DNA of 64,000 nt. Origin: Ichthyophis bannanicus (Eukaryota > Chordata > Amphibia > Gymnophiona > Ichthyophiidae). This document shows positions 11,304-21,742 of this stretch, piece by piece. The stretch covers positions 201,995,156 to 202,059,155 of the forward strand of contig CM066037.1 in the NCBI GenBank assembly GCA_033557465.1, written 5' to 3'. Under the pieces are notes generated by a model that saw only the letters and a program-made list of their open reading frames with translations, made no database searches and was not told the origin of the DNA. Position 1 is the first letter of the stretch. Each line of letters starts with the position of its first letter. The position numbers and the translations under genes are program-made.

Positions 11304-12983
11304 CACTGTTGATGGAAGTCTTGACGACATATTGGTATTGAAGGGGGAACCCTGGTGGTGGGGGGACAGTTTCGAAGGACTGGGGCTGATTCTTACCCCT
11401 CTGATACTGTGTATGCACTGCTATTTCCCCCCTCCCCTCTTCCCCGCTGTTCTCTGTTTGTTTTGAATTTGTATGGGTAACTGTATCTGTGGGGTTGGGG
11501 AACCGGGCAGGCGTTAGCGGGGGTTTGGATCTGAGTGCTATGTTTTTTTTCAGTTACTAGTTGCAATGTCTTGCAATAGTGTTACTCTATAGCAATTAAA
11601 TAGCAACATTGTTCTGGTTACATTTTCACTTTGCTCCCTAGATTGCAGGATGGTTACAGTTACTTGTTTAATGTGGGAGGGAGAGGGGAGGTGATTGGGC
11701 TGGGTTAGGTGTCAGATACGTGGGTTAGGGTGGAGTGCATCTAAATGCAGGTTGGGGAGAGGGGTTGGGTTGGCTTCCAGTGGGTTTGTTGGTCCCTGAC
11801 CCAACGCCCTATAGTAGTAGTCAGGACGCATAACTTGTTGTGCTCTGGGGAGCAGGAAGCACAGGCTTTAGCATCCAACAACCTCTCTCTTGAGTACTAT
11901 TAAAACATTGCGGTGGTATCCGTGGAGGGGATAGTTCTAGAACACGGGATGGGAGGGAAGGAGATGAATGTTAGGGATGGAGGGCAGTCTGGCCAGGCCG
12001 CTGATTGCTGCTAGATAAGAATAGCGCAGATCGTCTTTACCATCCCTCCATTCATGGGAATCTCCCCTGGGGCTGGGCGGCTGGATGGGATGAGGCAGAG
12101 AACATAGGAATTCGAGGTCCGGCCGTAGATAGGGGGTTGGTTAACCATGGACTATGGCCTTAATAGGATATATATAATGCGGTTCGGAGGAGCTTATTGC
12201 GGGGGCCTGTGGTTTAAGCAATTGGAATAGGCAAGATGGAATGGGGAGGAGCACTTTGGGATACCTGAAAATAGGGGGAGGTTTTAATGGCGGGTGTGGG
12301 GAGTTGAGAGGGTGAGTGGGTAACTGAAGATTGAACACTATGGAGGAGACTATGAAGACTGGGATAGGGGTAGCCCCGATTGTCAAAGGAAGGTTGTCCG
12401 ACCACCCAGACGGACTAGCAGAGGAGGGAGGGGGAGGGGAACGATGGGGGGTGGGGGTGGGGAAGGGGAGGATATGGGAGGGGGGAACAATGTTCCCTCT
12501 AATTTTCTGTAGGCTGTGTGCGCATAAAATATCAGCTGTGCAGCTTTTGAAGGAAGGTTAAATTTTTGTGCGCCACACAACGACACTCGGAGTTATATAC
12601 TTTAACATTGGACTACACGTCAGAATACAGTATGTACACCACATTGATTGCACTAGAAAATATTGTAGAACTTGTGAAAACCATAAATACACAACAACTT
12701 TTCAATTTTAAGAACGTCTGTGTTGTTTTCTATCAGAATCAGAAACGTAAGTTTTGTGCGCTCTGTGGTAAAGTATGTGCGCTCACTCGGCAAGGTGTGT
12801 GCGCGCGCACACGCGCACAGCTTAGAGGGAACAGTGGGGGGGAATAGTCGTTACTCTGGGATTTCACAATTGGCAGCAGGGTCCTAGATGGAGGGATGAT
12901 CCAGGAGGGCTCCAGGCTGGGGGGGTCCTTCTTATGCGAATGGGAATGTATCTTTGCTGGAACCTTGACACTGCCTTGTCGCT
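11304..12983 (+). other. Long inter-ORF region of the L1-type element
   Basis: Between ORF1 and ORF2 is a G-rich noncoding stretch, with repeated 'gggttggg'-like tracts at 11640-11800 and 12420-12480. It hosts the hAT at 12488-12836. Even without the hAT it is longer than the few tens of bases seen in mammalian L1, so downstream translation would need reinitiation, an internal entry or another transcript. No coding domain was seen. Confidence 0.6.
12488..12836. mobile_element. Short hAT-type MITE (349 bp)
   Basis: The terminal inverted repeats are CAATGTTCCCTCTAA at the left and TTAGAGGGAACAGTG at the right. They are bounded by a perfect 8-bp duplication GGGGGGAA (12480-12487 and 12837-12844). 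This is the widespread vertebrate hAT end type that begins CAxTGTTCCCTCTAA. There is no transposase inside. It lies in the noncoding spacer of the L1-type element, so it did not break a frame. Confidence 0.9.
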
Positions 12984-15900
12984 CTGAAGGTCATCTCCTG
13001 GAATGTTTGTGGATTGGGGAGCCCTATTAAGAGATACAAAATATTGCAAGCCCTGGCCAGACATCAGTGTGATATTGCAATGCTCCAAGAAACCCACCAG
13101 ACGGCGGAGGAACATGATAAACTTTGTAGGAACTGGGTGGGGCAGCTAAAGGGGTTAAAGGGGACATGGCCATTTTGGTCCACAAGCGTATTCGCTTTGT
13201 GGTGGGAACGATTCGGTCGGATGAAGATGGGAGGTCCCTTCTGATCTCAGGCCTCTTAGAGGGGAGGCCGGCGATTCTTGGGAATCTGTATGGTCCTAAC
13301 GTGTTTGACTTCGGCTTTTATAGTGGTGTGGCTTCAGCTATCGAGCAACTTCCGGATTGCCCACTGATTCTTGGGGGGGATTTCAACGGGGTTCTTGATG
13401 TAGACCTCGATACATCTAGGGGGGGGGAGGTGAGGGAGAGGGTTCTGACATCTCGAATGCTGCAACGTTTTTGTAAGAGACTGGGCTTGATTGATCCCTG
13501 GCGACTGATACACCCCTTAGAAAAGGACTATACCCATCAATCTAGGGCACATGGCACTAGCGCGCGTATTGACTATCTTTTACTGTCGGCCGCTTTATTT
13601 GCCTCTGTGGGGGAAGCCCAGATTGGTCCCTTGGAAGTCTCGGACCACGCCCTGGTCTGGGTAGAATTGCAGTGGGGCAAAGTGGCCCCGCGAGCACGAC
13701 TCTGGCGGTTTCCTTTGGGACTCTATCATGATCTACAGTTTCATCATTTTAGCCGCCAGAGGTGGAAGGAGTTTATCAGTGATCATCAAGCTCATATGGA
13801 TGATCCTGAATTGGTGTGGGAGATGGCAAAGGTGGTTCTTAGGGGGGATATCATAGGATTTGCTGCTCGGAAGCGTAGAGTACTGGCTGAGCGCATTATT
13901 ACACTCGAGCGACGGGTGACCAAGCTCCGTCGCAGTTGTGCTCGCGCGCCATCGCCTGCACTTAAGAAACAGTTATGGGAAGCCCAGGTGGACCTTAATG
14001 AGTTATTACATCAGCGGGCCAAGAAATCGGTTCTTTATTATAGATATCGGTTGCATTGCTATGGTGAGAAGCCTGGGAAGCTGCTAGCGCGCTGCTTGCG
14101 GGGTCGGCGAGGCTCATCCTTGGTGGTGGCACTTAGGGATGATAAGGGTGGGGTGCATAAAAGGAGTGAGGACATTGCGAGGGTTTTTTGCAGTTTCTTT
14201 CAATCTTTGTATAGAGCAGAACCGGGTCCCGCTGAGACAATGTCTGCCTATCTGAACGGATTGGAATTGCCCTGGCTCACTGAGGAACAGAGGGTGGCGT
14301 TGGATCAGCCTATCACCTCGCAGGAGATACAATCAGCTATCTCGGTAGCCAGTTGTTGTAAAATGCCGGGGCCGGACCGGCTCGGTGCAGAGTTTTACAA
14401 ACTCCTTAGTGAATGTGTGAGTCCGCTGCTGCGGGAGGTCTTTAGTGAGAGGGCGGAGCATGGGGCCTTCCGCTGGGGGCGGATTCATGCCCACATTACC
14501 TTGATTCCAAAACCGGGTAAGGACCCGATGTTGGCTGCCTCATATCGCCCTATATCCCTTCTTAACTTTGATTTAAAATTGCTCGCGAAGGTTCTGGCTG
14601 TTAGGCTGGCTGGAGTGTTGGGACACTTAGTTCATGAGGCACAAGTGGGCTTCGTTAAAGGACGTTACGCGGTTTGAAATCTCCGGAAAATTCTGGCATC
14701 TTTGGAATGGGTACATACCCGACAGCAGGCCTCACTTCTTGTCAGTTTCGATGCGGAAAAGGCCTTCGATAGGGTTAATTGGCACTATCTTTGGAGCCTC
14801 TTGCCATACTATGGTTTGGGTACTGCCTTTTGTCAACTGGTGCAGAGTCTATATGTCTCACCGACAGCGGGTATTTTGTGTAATGGGGTGCTTTCCGAAG
14901 CTTTTGAGTTGGAGAGGGGCACGCACTAGGGTTGTCCTCTCTCCCCCTTGTTGTTTGTTCTTTCGTTAGATCCCCTGATTCGGGCTATCGAGCGCTCGGG
15001 GGAGATACGGGGAGTGCGGATGGGACAGCAGGATTTTACCATTTCAGCCTTTGCAAATGATTTGTTAGTTCACCTGACCCACCCGGTGGATTCCTTGCAG
15101 TCTCTACTGGGGGAATTTACGCGATTTGGGGCCTTTGCAGGCCTTCGCATTAATAAGGACAAGTTGGAAGCATTGGATGTCTTGGGGCTCTTATGCAATA
15201 CATGGGGGGGAGGGTTCCCTCTTAGGTGGGCGGATGAAGAATTCGTATATTTGGGTATCGTATTGCCCAGACGGCCTCAAGCGTTATATGGTTGTAATTT
15301 GGATTGCTTCTCGAAGCGTCTGTCCACACAATTAAAAGCATGGGAATCTCTGCCACTGTCGCTCTCCGGGAGAATAGCGGCCGTACAAATGGTTATTTTA
15401 CCACAACTTTTGTATTGGTTGCAGACCCTACCAGTCTGGTTGTTGGGTCGAGATCTGCGTCGACTGGAGGCCTCTCTTAAAACGTTCTTATGGAAAGGGA
15501 AAAGAGCGCGTATACCTTGGGTTCGGTTGGTAGGGAAGTGGCGTGAAGGGGGTATGGGGTTGCCGGATTTGAAGATGTATGCCCTGGCCTGTCAGGCTCG
15601 ACATTTGGGGGTTTGGTTGGGAGGAACAGATGTATATACACCTAGGGCATTGGAGGAGTGCCTAGTAGCCCCGTTCACTTTGCTGGGGGTCCTGCACGAG
15701 CCGAAAAGTAAGTTACCGGGTGGTATTCTGCGGAGTGCGCTGGTAGATTCTGTCAAGCGAACCTGGCAACAGCTCAATAAGTGTTGGAACGAATCGTGGA
15801 GGGTATCTAGTTGGCTGCCTTTGCAAGGGAATGTCAACTTCTCCCCCGGGTCGGAGACGGGGACGTTTCAGGATTGGGGGCAGCGAGGTATACGGAACGT

Positions 15901-16768
15901 GGGGCACTTGTTAGATGCAGTGGGAAGATGTAAATCTTTCCTGACACTGAGTCGGGAGTATGACCTGCCTACCAGACATTGTTTTGCATATATGCAGGCC
16001 TCTCACTATGTGTCCTCTTTGCCACAGGGAGTGCTGAAAATTGAATGCTCCGCTCAAGTATTAGAATTTTTCAGCTTGGGGGAAGACTGTCCACCATAGA
16101 TCTCTACTTTGAAGCGTCGCCTGGATAGTTTCAGGGTAACCCCCAATTATAGGGGAATTGAGATGGCTTGGGAGGCTGAATTAGGGAGGGAAGTGGCTCC
16201 GGGGCTGGTCGAGACGGCTTTGAAACGGATAGTTCGTGTGGCACAAGGGTCTCGCTGGAGGGAGGTTCAGTTTAAATGTGTGACCAGACCTCATTTCTCG
16301 CCGCGGAGGGCACTTTGCAGTCAATTACTGACAGATGGCAGCTGTCCACATTGCTCAGAATCTTTGGCCACTCTACTGCATATGTGGTGGGGATGTCGGA
16401 GATTGCGTTCCTACTGGGCTAAGATATGCACCTTTCTGAGTGGGTTATTGCAGCAACAACTGAGATTGACTGGCCTCTTTGTAGTGCTGGATCTGATGGG
16501 ACCTCCATGCCCAGCAAAGAGAGGGGAAAGGTTATTAATGAGGAAGGCCTGTCTGGTGGGGAAGGGGCCGATTCTCCGCCTATGGAGAGACCATCAACCG
16601 CCTACCTTTGCCGAATGGCGGAATAGTTTCCACCACCTGATGTTAACAGAGCGATGGTTGGCTCGGGGCAGTGTCAAGCGTTGGACAATGTTTATGTCAA
16701 TATGGGAACCCTATATCCAACAGCTAGGGGTTCGTAGCCGTAATGAGATCCTCCAACTGGGGACTTGA
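12984..16768 (+). pseudogene. L1/Tx1-type ORF2 (endonuclease-reverse transcriptase), broken
   Basis: The APE-type endonuclease begins LKVISWNVCGLGSP and contains LQETH, a GGDFNGVLD motif and SDHALVWV. RT follows with PGPDRLGAEFY, LIPKPGKDP...YRPISLL, SFDAEKAFDRVNW, GCPLSPLLFVL and an FANDLL box where the first catalytic Asp (FADD/YADD) has become Asn. A Cys/His-rich C-terminus (about 16315-16400: CPHCSES...LLHMWWGC) ends the protein. Breaks: a frame change at about 13165, and in-frame stops at 14675 (TGA), 14927 (TAG) and 16097 (TAG). Otherwise one frame runs to 16768. In L1 this enzyme nicks target DNA and primes reverse transcription. Confidence 0.9.
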
Positions 16769-17071
16769 AGCAATAGCGTTGTGCCATGGAGGAGGTGGGA
16801 GTGAATAGTAGTTGCTGCCGATTGATGTTTGTATGATTTTATAGCATTGTGGGCAGAGGGAGGGGGAAGGGGGGAGGGGAAGGGTGGGGGGGGAGGGGAA
16901 GGGTGGGAGGGTGGGTGAGGGTCGGGATAAAATGATATAACCCACCTGTTGTCTTTCTCTATGCGGATTCCCGGTGGGGATAAGAGTACACCCCCCGGGA
17001 TGATTTTGTTTGATGTTCTTATTACTATTTGTTGGTGGAAATTAAATAAAGTCTATAAAAAAAAAAAAAAA
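16769..17071 (+). other. L1-type 3' UTR with G-rich tract and poly(A)
   Basis: A purine (G-rich) tract at about 16855-16925 consists of repeated 'gggagggga/agggtgggg' units and is followed by AATAAA (about 17045) and an A-run. G-rich polypurine 3' UTR tracts are also found in mammalian L1 and can form quadruplexes. This supports an L1-lineage assignment and marks the 3' end of the insertion. Confidence 0.75.
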
Positions 17072-17081
17072 CAATACACCC

Positions 17082-17646
17082 ACTGCAACTTGAACAAAAC
17101 GTAACTGCTAGGATTATTACCAAGGCTAGACTTACCGACCACATCACCCCAATACTTTATAACCTCCATTGGTTCCCCATCGCTTCCAGAGTAAGATACA
17201 AAATATTAGTCACAATTTTTAAATTACACAGTAACATCTCCCCCTCTTTCTTATCCACCTTGATCTTTCCACAGTCTGAGGTTAGATTGAGAAGAGCATG
17301 TAGAAAGGACCTCCTAGTCTTGCCCCCCTCAATAAGGAAAACCAAGAAAGTCACAATGCAACAAAGCCTTCAGATATTCTGCCCCAACCCTCTGGAATTC
17401 CTTCCCAGATGCCATCAGATCAATCAAAGACCTACAAGCATGTCATAAACTTCTAAAACCCCTAATTTTCTCAGAATATTATAACTCATGTATCTCCCCG
17501 ACCCCTCCACCCACTTCACTATTTACTACCCCACCCCCAATATGAATACGCCCATATATCCAGTACCATTCACAATATATTATTATTCAATGAAAACCGC
17601 CCCTAATCATTGAAAGGGGTGGTATATAAGAAATGTTAAATAAATA
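17082..17646 (+). mobile_element. L2-D LINE, 3' part
   Basis: Reading resumes after the L1 target-site duplication with the L2-type C-terminal region (LTDHITPILYNLHWFPI at about 17135-17180). The terminal stem-loop is CCGCCCC...GGGGTGG (17599-17623), followed by 'tatataagaa' and a (TAAA)n tail to 17646. There are several frame breaks. The stem is longer than in the other copies. Confidence 0.8.
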
Positions 17647-17679
17647 AATGCAATAAAATGGGGGGATACGACATTTGTC
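17647..17679 (+). mobile_element. CR1-b LINE, piece 2
   Basis: A 33-base slice matches CR1-a at about 38810-38838 ('gcaataaaatggggg'). It lies between the L2-D insertion and the L2-A insertion. ATTTGTC at its end (17673-17679) is repeated at 46966-46972, which marks the L2-A insertion site. Confidence 0.65.
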
Positions 17680-18567
17680 TTGTCATAGGAAGCCCACCAC
17701 CAAAACCATTTTCAGCCCCCTGACCAGCATCGAGCAGGAGAGAGGGAAGCCAGTCTCGTCCCTGCTCCCTGGTCCAAGGACCAATCAGAGGCTGCACCAA
17801 GGACTTTAAATGTAATGCACCATTGGGCACGTGGAAGGAAGCCCGCCGCCGAAACTATCTTCAGCCTCCTGACTGGCACTGAGCAGGAGAGCGGGAAGCC
17901 AGCCTCCTCCCCGCTCCCCAACCAAGTACCAATCAGGGGCTGTACCAAGAACTTTAAATTTAAAGCACCATCGGGCACGCCCGTGCCTTGCAGGCCCATT
18001 CCTTGTGGGCCCGCGCCTGAGGGCCTCACTAGATGGACCTTTGGTGTGACTCTTAGGCGGGGCACTGAGGCAGAAACAAGCTCAATCCTGCCTATATCTA
18101 TACAACATACCCCATCATCCACATCTTACCAGCGCTTAAGCAAAAGAAGACCACTCTATGGATGCGACTACTAAAACCTGTGCAATACCAACGCCAAAGA
18201 GAAAATCACCCTGATCCAGAACAAAAGTAGCACTGGCAACATTCAGCTCACTGAATCAACTTTCCAGCCGCCCTCTTCCCCACCTCAACGAACAATCCTG
18301 CCCAATTCTATCTCCCTCCACTCAAATAGCCACCTTCCACCCTACCCCAACATGGCTACCATACATCACCTCCATGCGGCCATCCTCCTGCTACACCTTT
18401 TTCTTAAACACATGCTAACTGCCTACCTCCACACTAACTACTCACTACAACCATGTCACCATCACCCAACAATATTTCTTTACAATGCCCCCTGGCAGAC
18501 CTCAAACAAACACTCAAGCAAGAAGCACCTTACTCACATCCACACCAACTCCTTAATACAGTCACGC
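17680..18567 (+). mobile_element. L2-A LINE, 5' UTR and start of ORF
   Basis: This is the 5' end of the old L2-like element that runs, interrupted, to 46965. It begins with two promoter-like monomers (17688-17985), then a GC-rich block with the 'gggcccgcgcctgagggcc' motif also present in L2-B and L2-C. An ORF start follows at 18352. It is cut at about 18568 by L2-B and continues at 30612 with the endonuclease. Confidence 0.7.
17688..17985 (+). promoter_or_regulatory. Two tandem about 149-bp promoter-like monomers of L2-A
   Basis: Units start with GGAAGCCC at 17688 and 17837. Each carries an inverted-CAAT-type box CCAATCAG (17781 and 17929) followed about 30 bases later by an AT block (ACTTTAAATGTAA, ACTTTAAATTTAAAG) in a TATA-like position. 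Tandem monomers that each carry a promoter are known for mouse L1. That these two drive L2-A is inference. Confidence 0.6.
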
Positions 18568-18591
18568 ATGTTTATTTATTTATTTATTTGA
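18352..18591 (+). pseudogene. N-terminus of L2-A EN-RT protein (hydrophobic leader)
   Basis: The open frame starts with a hydrophobic segment (HAAILLLHLFLKHMLTA), then a His/Thr/Asn-rich linker. The last codons (SRMFIYLFI) already belong to the inserted L2-B tail. L2-B and L2-C also have a hydrophobic leader at the same place, just before the endonuclease. The endonuclease of L2-A continues at 30650 beyond the insertion. Confidence 0.5.
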
Positions 18592-18844
18592 ACTCATTTC
18601 TATACCGCTCCTTCCAGTGATCAGCAGCGGTTCACATTAAACATTTAACTCTGCAAAGTTAGCAGTTTACATAAAACAAAAATTAGCAGTTTACATAAAA
18701 CAGTAGTGGGGAGCATTGAACATGTAAAAAAAGTAACATTAACTTCATAACTCAAACTATTTACATAATAAGGGAACACATATGGTGATACATATGGTTA
18801 AAAACTATATACAATGTATTTGAATTGATACAGTATATGAATTA

Positions 18845-19605
18845 CGAGGGCCGTTTTTTTTTCAACCTCCGATCGCTCCGTGCAGACGCTACGCGGGCAG
18901 CAGAAAGCAGGCATGCGCTGTAGGCGACTGCGCAGCTCTTGCACTATGCACTCCGCCATTGTTGACATTCAGGCGTCAGTCGGCGTTGTGCTACAGCCAC
19001 GTAAACATGTCCACCATGATTGATGCTCCCTCCAAGTGTGAATTGCGAAGTGTGATTCGTTTTCTACAGGCTGAAGGCCATAGTGCTGCAGAAATCCATC
19101 GGAGAATGAGTCGTGTGTATGGGGAAAACTTCATGAGTGATGGTGTTGGGCCAAGGACGCAAATCTGTCATTTCAGATGACCTGGTGCAACGAGTTGACA
19201 GAATGGTTAAAGAAAACCGCAGATTCACCATTACTGCTTTGTCTACGGAATTTCCAGAGGTTTCAAGGTCTGTTTTGTACTCTATTGTTACTGAACGGTT
19301 AGGCTACAAAAAACTTTGTGCACGTTGGGTCCCAAAAATGTTGACGGACGGCCACAAAAGCGCTTTCAAACCAATGAGGACCTTCAAACCAACGTCAAGG
19401 ACTACTTGAATTCATTGGCGGCAACTTTCTTTGCAGAGGGTATTGAAAAGCTTGTCCACAGATATGACAAATGTCTCAATCTCTTCGGTGATTATGTCGA
19501 AAAGTAACCGTAAGTGTACCAATCTTTTGGTAATAAAATTATTGTTTTATATGAACTTGTCTTTTATTTATAGCCTATCGGAGGTTGAAAAAAAAACGGC
19601 CCTCG
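18845..19605 (+). mobile_element. Internally deleted mariner element (761 bp)
   Basis: Inverted termini of about 28 bp begin CGAGGGCCG followed by a T-run and CAACCTCCGAT, and are flanked by TA dinucleotides (18843-18844, 19606-19607) as for Tc1/mariner. Inside are pieces of a mariner transposase: the N-terminal helix-turn-helix region (CELRSVIRFLQAEGHSAAEI, 19038-19130), a second DNA-binding part (KSVISDDLVQRVDRM...RLGYKKLCARWVPKML, 19160-19340), then a jump to the C-terminus (YDKCLNLFGDYVEK, ending at 19504). The DDE catalytic core is missing, so it is non-autonomous. It sits in the 3' UTR of L2-B. Confidence 0.9.
19012..19507 (+). pseudogene. Mariner transposase remnant lacking the catalytic core
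   Basis: Three frames together cover only the DNA-binding and extreme C-terminal regions. There is a short deletion near 19140 (after ENFMSDG) and a large one near 19345, removing the Asp triad region. A frame change lies near 19340. A full mariner transposase is about 345 aa, and well under half is left here. The remaining DNA-binding part could in principle still bind the ends, but nothing shows that it is expressed. Confidence 0.8.
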
Positions 19606-20202
19606 TACATACATGTAGGATTTACAGTTAGTTCAGTGGTAGTTTGTAATTTTATATGATAATGGATGTGTTACACTTCATCAAATTTGTTTCGTGTGTA
19701 AATTTTGCTCTATGTTATTTCGGACTGATTGTAGTATTCTTGAAAAAGGTGTGCTTTAAGGTTTTTCCGGAATGATAAGAGATCTTTGTTAGCTCTTAGT
19801 GTGTCGGGTAGTTTGTTCCATTGTGTGGGCGCTAAGATGTGAATGCTCTATTGCTGGTGTTCATTTTTACTTTGCAGATAGAAGGTGGAATTTGTAGTGT
19901 ATTTAAATTGTGTGTCCGTCTTTTTCTGTCAGGAGGTTGAGTTTTAATAAGTGTGGTAAGGTAGGATGGGGCAATATTGTGTATTAATTTGAATGTTGTA
20001 ATTATTATTTTGTATCTTATGCGCACTTGTATGGGTAGCCAGTGAAGTTCTCTTAGTATGGGTGTGATGTGGTCCGAGAGTGGTACATTCATTAGGATTC
20101 GCGCTGTTACATTTTGGGCCAACTGGAGTATGTTGGTTGTTTTTTTAGGGAGACCTTGTAAGATGCCATTACAGTAGTCCAAATGTGGAGTGATGAGAGC
20201 CT

Positions 20203-21722
20203 TGTGATAAGGAAGCTTATCATAGCTCAGGAAGGAGCTATAGAAAATGTGAAGTGACTCTGAACAAGCAACCTGTCAGTTCTGGTAGAAATAAGAAAAC
20301 AGAATTTTCTTATAAAAGACTACCCATCCCAGAATGCACCAGGTTTCCAACAGCCATTAGAGGAGCTGAAGTGGGGGAACGTGTGTTCAATCAGGAGGGC
20401 TATGAGGTAATCCCTAAGCACTCATCTCAAAGGGTAGGGCCTGATTCAGCACAGCTGCGCTGTATTAGGGAGGAGCACTCATCTAAGCAGAATAAAGGTA
20501 GAGTTTATTCTACAGATGACCATCTTCATGATCACCTTGGATATCCAGAGAATGATCATCAGTTTCATCTGAAGGATCATCAGAAGCAGAAGCCAAACCG
20601 GATGGACAGAGAGGGAAAGAAACCCTTTGGAAGAAGGAAGAGAAAAGCCTTTGAGAGGTCTAGAAGAGTCCAGAGCAGTACATATACTGGGAGGCATTTC
20701 AAGGGCCAGCATACACCATTGAACTGGGGAAAGCCAGAGGAATGGTGCTGCAGAGCTAGGAATCTCCAGACGCTACCTGTGAGGGAGACGGCTGCACGTG
20801 GAAGGGACCCTAAGACCTGTGCCAGAAGGTATGTGAAGAGATATCCAGTATCCAGGGATCTGGATTGGAAGGCTGGACATAAGAACTGGACTACATACTG
20901 GCCAGGCTATATAGAGAGGAACTCTAACAGCAATGGAAGCTCAGGTATGAACACTGATCTATGCCCTAGCTATAACCTTGAAAGACAGCAGGGAAACAAG
21001 TATTCTCCTGAAAGTGCTCCATTGAGAGATTCATCTGTGCCAATCCATGATATTGAACCCATGCTTGTTGAAGAAGGGGGAATGATTGCAGATGAAGAAT
21101 GTGTTTATATGGACTGCTCTCTGTCCAAACTCCTTTGGTGATTTTCTGTTATAAAGTACAGCAACCATCACAAAGAAATACAAACTTGTTCTTTAATCTA
21201 CTCAGAAAAGCTCCTGAAGCAGGATTTGACCCAAACAGTAGAAAGCAAGCCAGCTAAGGGGTTTCAGCTGGATAACTGCTAGCAATTGAGCCTTACCTAA
21301 TTGCTTGTGAGCTAGGAGAGAATCACTTCTGAATCTATGTGGGAAGTTATCAGAAGTTAACCTGAAAAGAACAGTTTTCTTCTTTCTTTGTGGCTTTTCG
21401 TTTGTTGTTTGATATATGCTAAGAAAACATTTGCTAATGCCTGACAAGTTTGAAGGTTGTTTTCCTGATTTTGATTTTGTTTTTCCAAGTTAAACACTGG
21501 AAGCAAGTAACCTGATTTATGTGCTACCAAGCATATCTGTGTTGGGAGAAATAACCCCATAAATAAATATCTTATTGGCTTTAACACTTGAGCACAACTA
21601 AATTATTGTCAGCAGCTGAGTCTGGTGTGAATGAACTGCATTGCCCACAATCCCTTGCAAATCATATAGATATATGCACTTGCCAAGACTGTGAATATTC
21701 TCACCCAGGCAGCCGTCTGACA
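20203..21722 (+). repeat. 5' LTR (1520 bp) of the LTR retrotransposon
   Basis: It is bounded by TG...CA and near-identical to 25406-26925. The first two thirds are the LTR ORF. The last third is noncoding, with AATAAA at 21562-21567 as a likely polyadenylation signal, which suggests R lies near 21570-21590. The final bases CACCCAGGCAGCCGTCTGACA are conserved in all copies here. Confidence 0.95.
20254..21141 (+). CDS. LTR-encoded ORF, 295 aa, function unknown
   Basis: The frame is open from the first LTR codon (20203). The first Met is at 20254 (MTLNKQPVSSGR). It encodes a basic, hydrophilic protein with a Lys/Arg cluster resembling a nuclear localisation signal (FGRRKRKAFERSRR, about residues 125-140), a Trp/Tyr-rich stretch (NWTTYWPGYIERN, about 217-229) and an acidic tail ending YMDCSLSKLLW. 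There is no signal peptide, membrane segment or fold I recognise. The same frame is intact in the 3' LTR (stop at 26344), the solo LTR at 51646, and a divergent minus-strand LTR. Retroviral LTR-encoded accessory proteins are a precedent for position only. Confidence 0.75.
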   Translation: MTLNKQPVSSGRNKKTEFSYKRLPIPECTRFPTAIRGAEVGERVFNQEGYEVIPKHSSQRVGPDSAQLRCIREEHSSKQNKGRVYSTDDHLHDHLGYPENDHQFHLKDHQKQKPNRMDREGKKPFGRRKRKAFERSRRVQSSTYTGRHFKGQHTPLNWGKPEEWCCRARNLQTLPVRETAARGRDPKTCARRYVKRYPVSRDLDWKAGHKNWTTYWPGYIERNSNSNGSSGMNTDLCPSYNLERQQGNKYSPESAPLRDSSVPIHDIEPMLVEEGGMIADEECVYMDCSLSKLLW

Positions 21723-21724
21723 AA

Positions 21725-21742
21725 TGGCGTAGTTTTTCGGAT
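21725..21742 (+). promoter_or_regulatory. Candidate primer-binding site
   Basis: Two bases after the 5' LTR the sequence reads TGGCGTAGTTTTTCGGAT. A TGG start pairs with the CCA end of a tRNA, as in most LTR elements. I cannot name the tRNA from memory. Confidence 0.55.

Larger units (their letters stand above)
10301..17071 (+). mobile_element. L1/Tx1-type LINE, nearly full length
   Basis: This element of about 6.8 kb has a 5' UTR, an ORF1, an interval with a nested hAT, an EN-RT ORF2, a G-rich 3' UTR and a poly(A) tail. It is flanked by a target-site duplication ACAATACACCC (10290-10300 and 17071-17081), with adjoining A runs, as expected for target-primed insertion at a TTTT/A-like site. 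It interrupts L2-D, whose reading resumes exactly after the right copy. ORF1 is intact but ORF2 has a frame change and three in-frame stops. Confidence 0.9.
18568..20202 (-). mobile_element. L2-B LINE, 3' part
   Basis: On the minus strand, 20182-19832 encodes the RT C-terminus (LDYCNGILQGLPKK...SDHITPILRELHWLPI...APSYLTTLI) and is followed by the 3' UTR. The 3' UTR is interrupted by the mariner (18845-19605). The terminal stem-loop lies at 18603-18633 (plus strand ACCGCTCC...CAGCGGTT), with a (TAAA)n tail at 18571-18590. It is separated from the rest of L2-B by the LTR retrotransposon, which duplicated GCCT (20199-20202, 26926-26929). A possible element-level duplication is ATGTT (18568-18572, 30607-30611). 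Confidence 0.85.
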
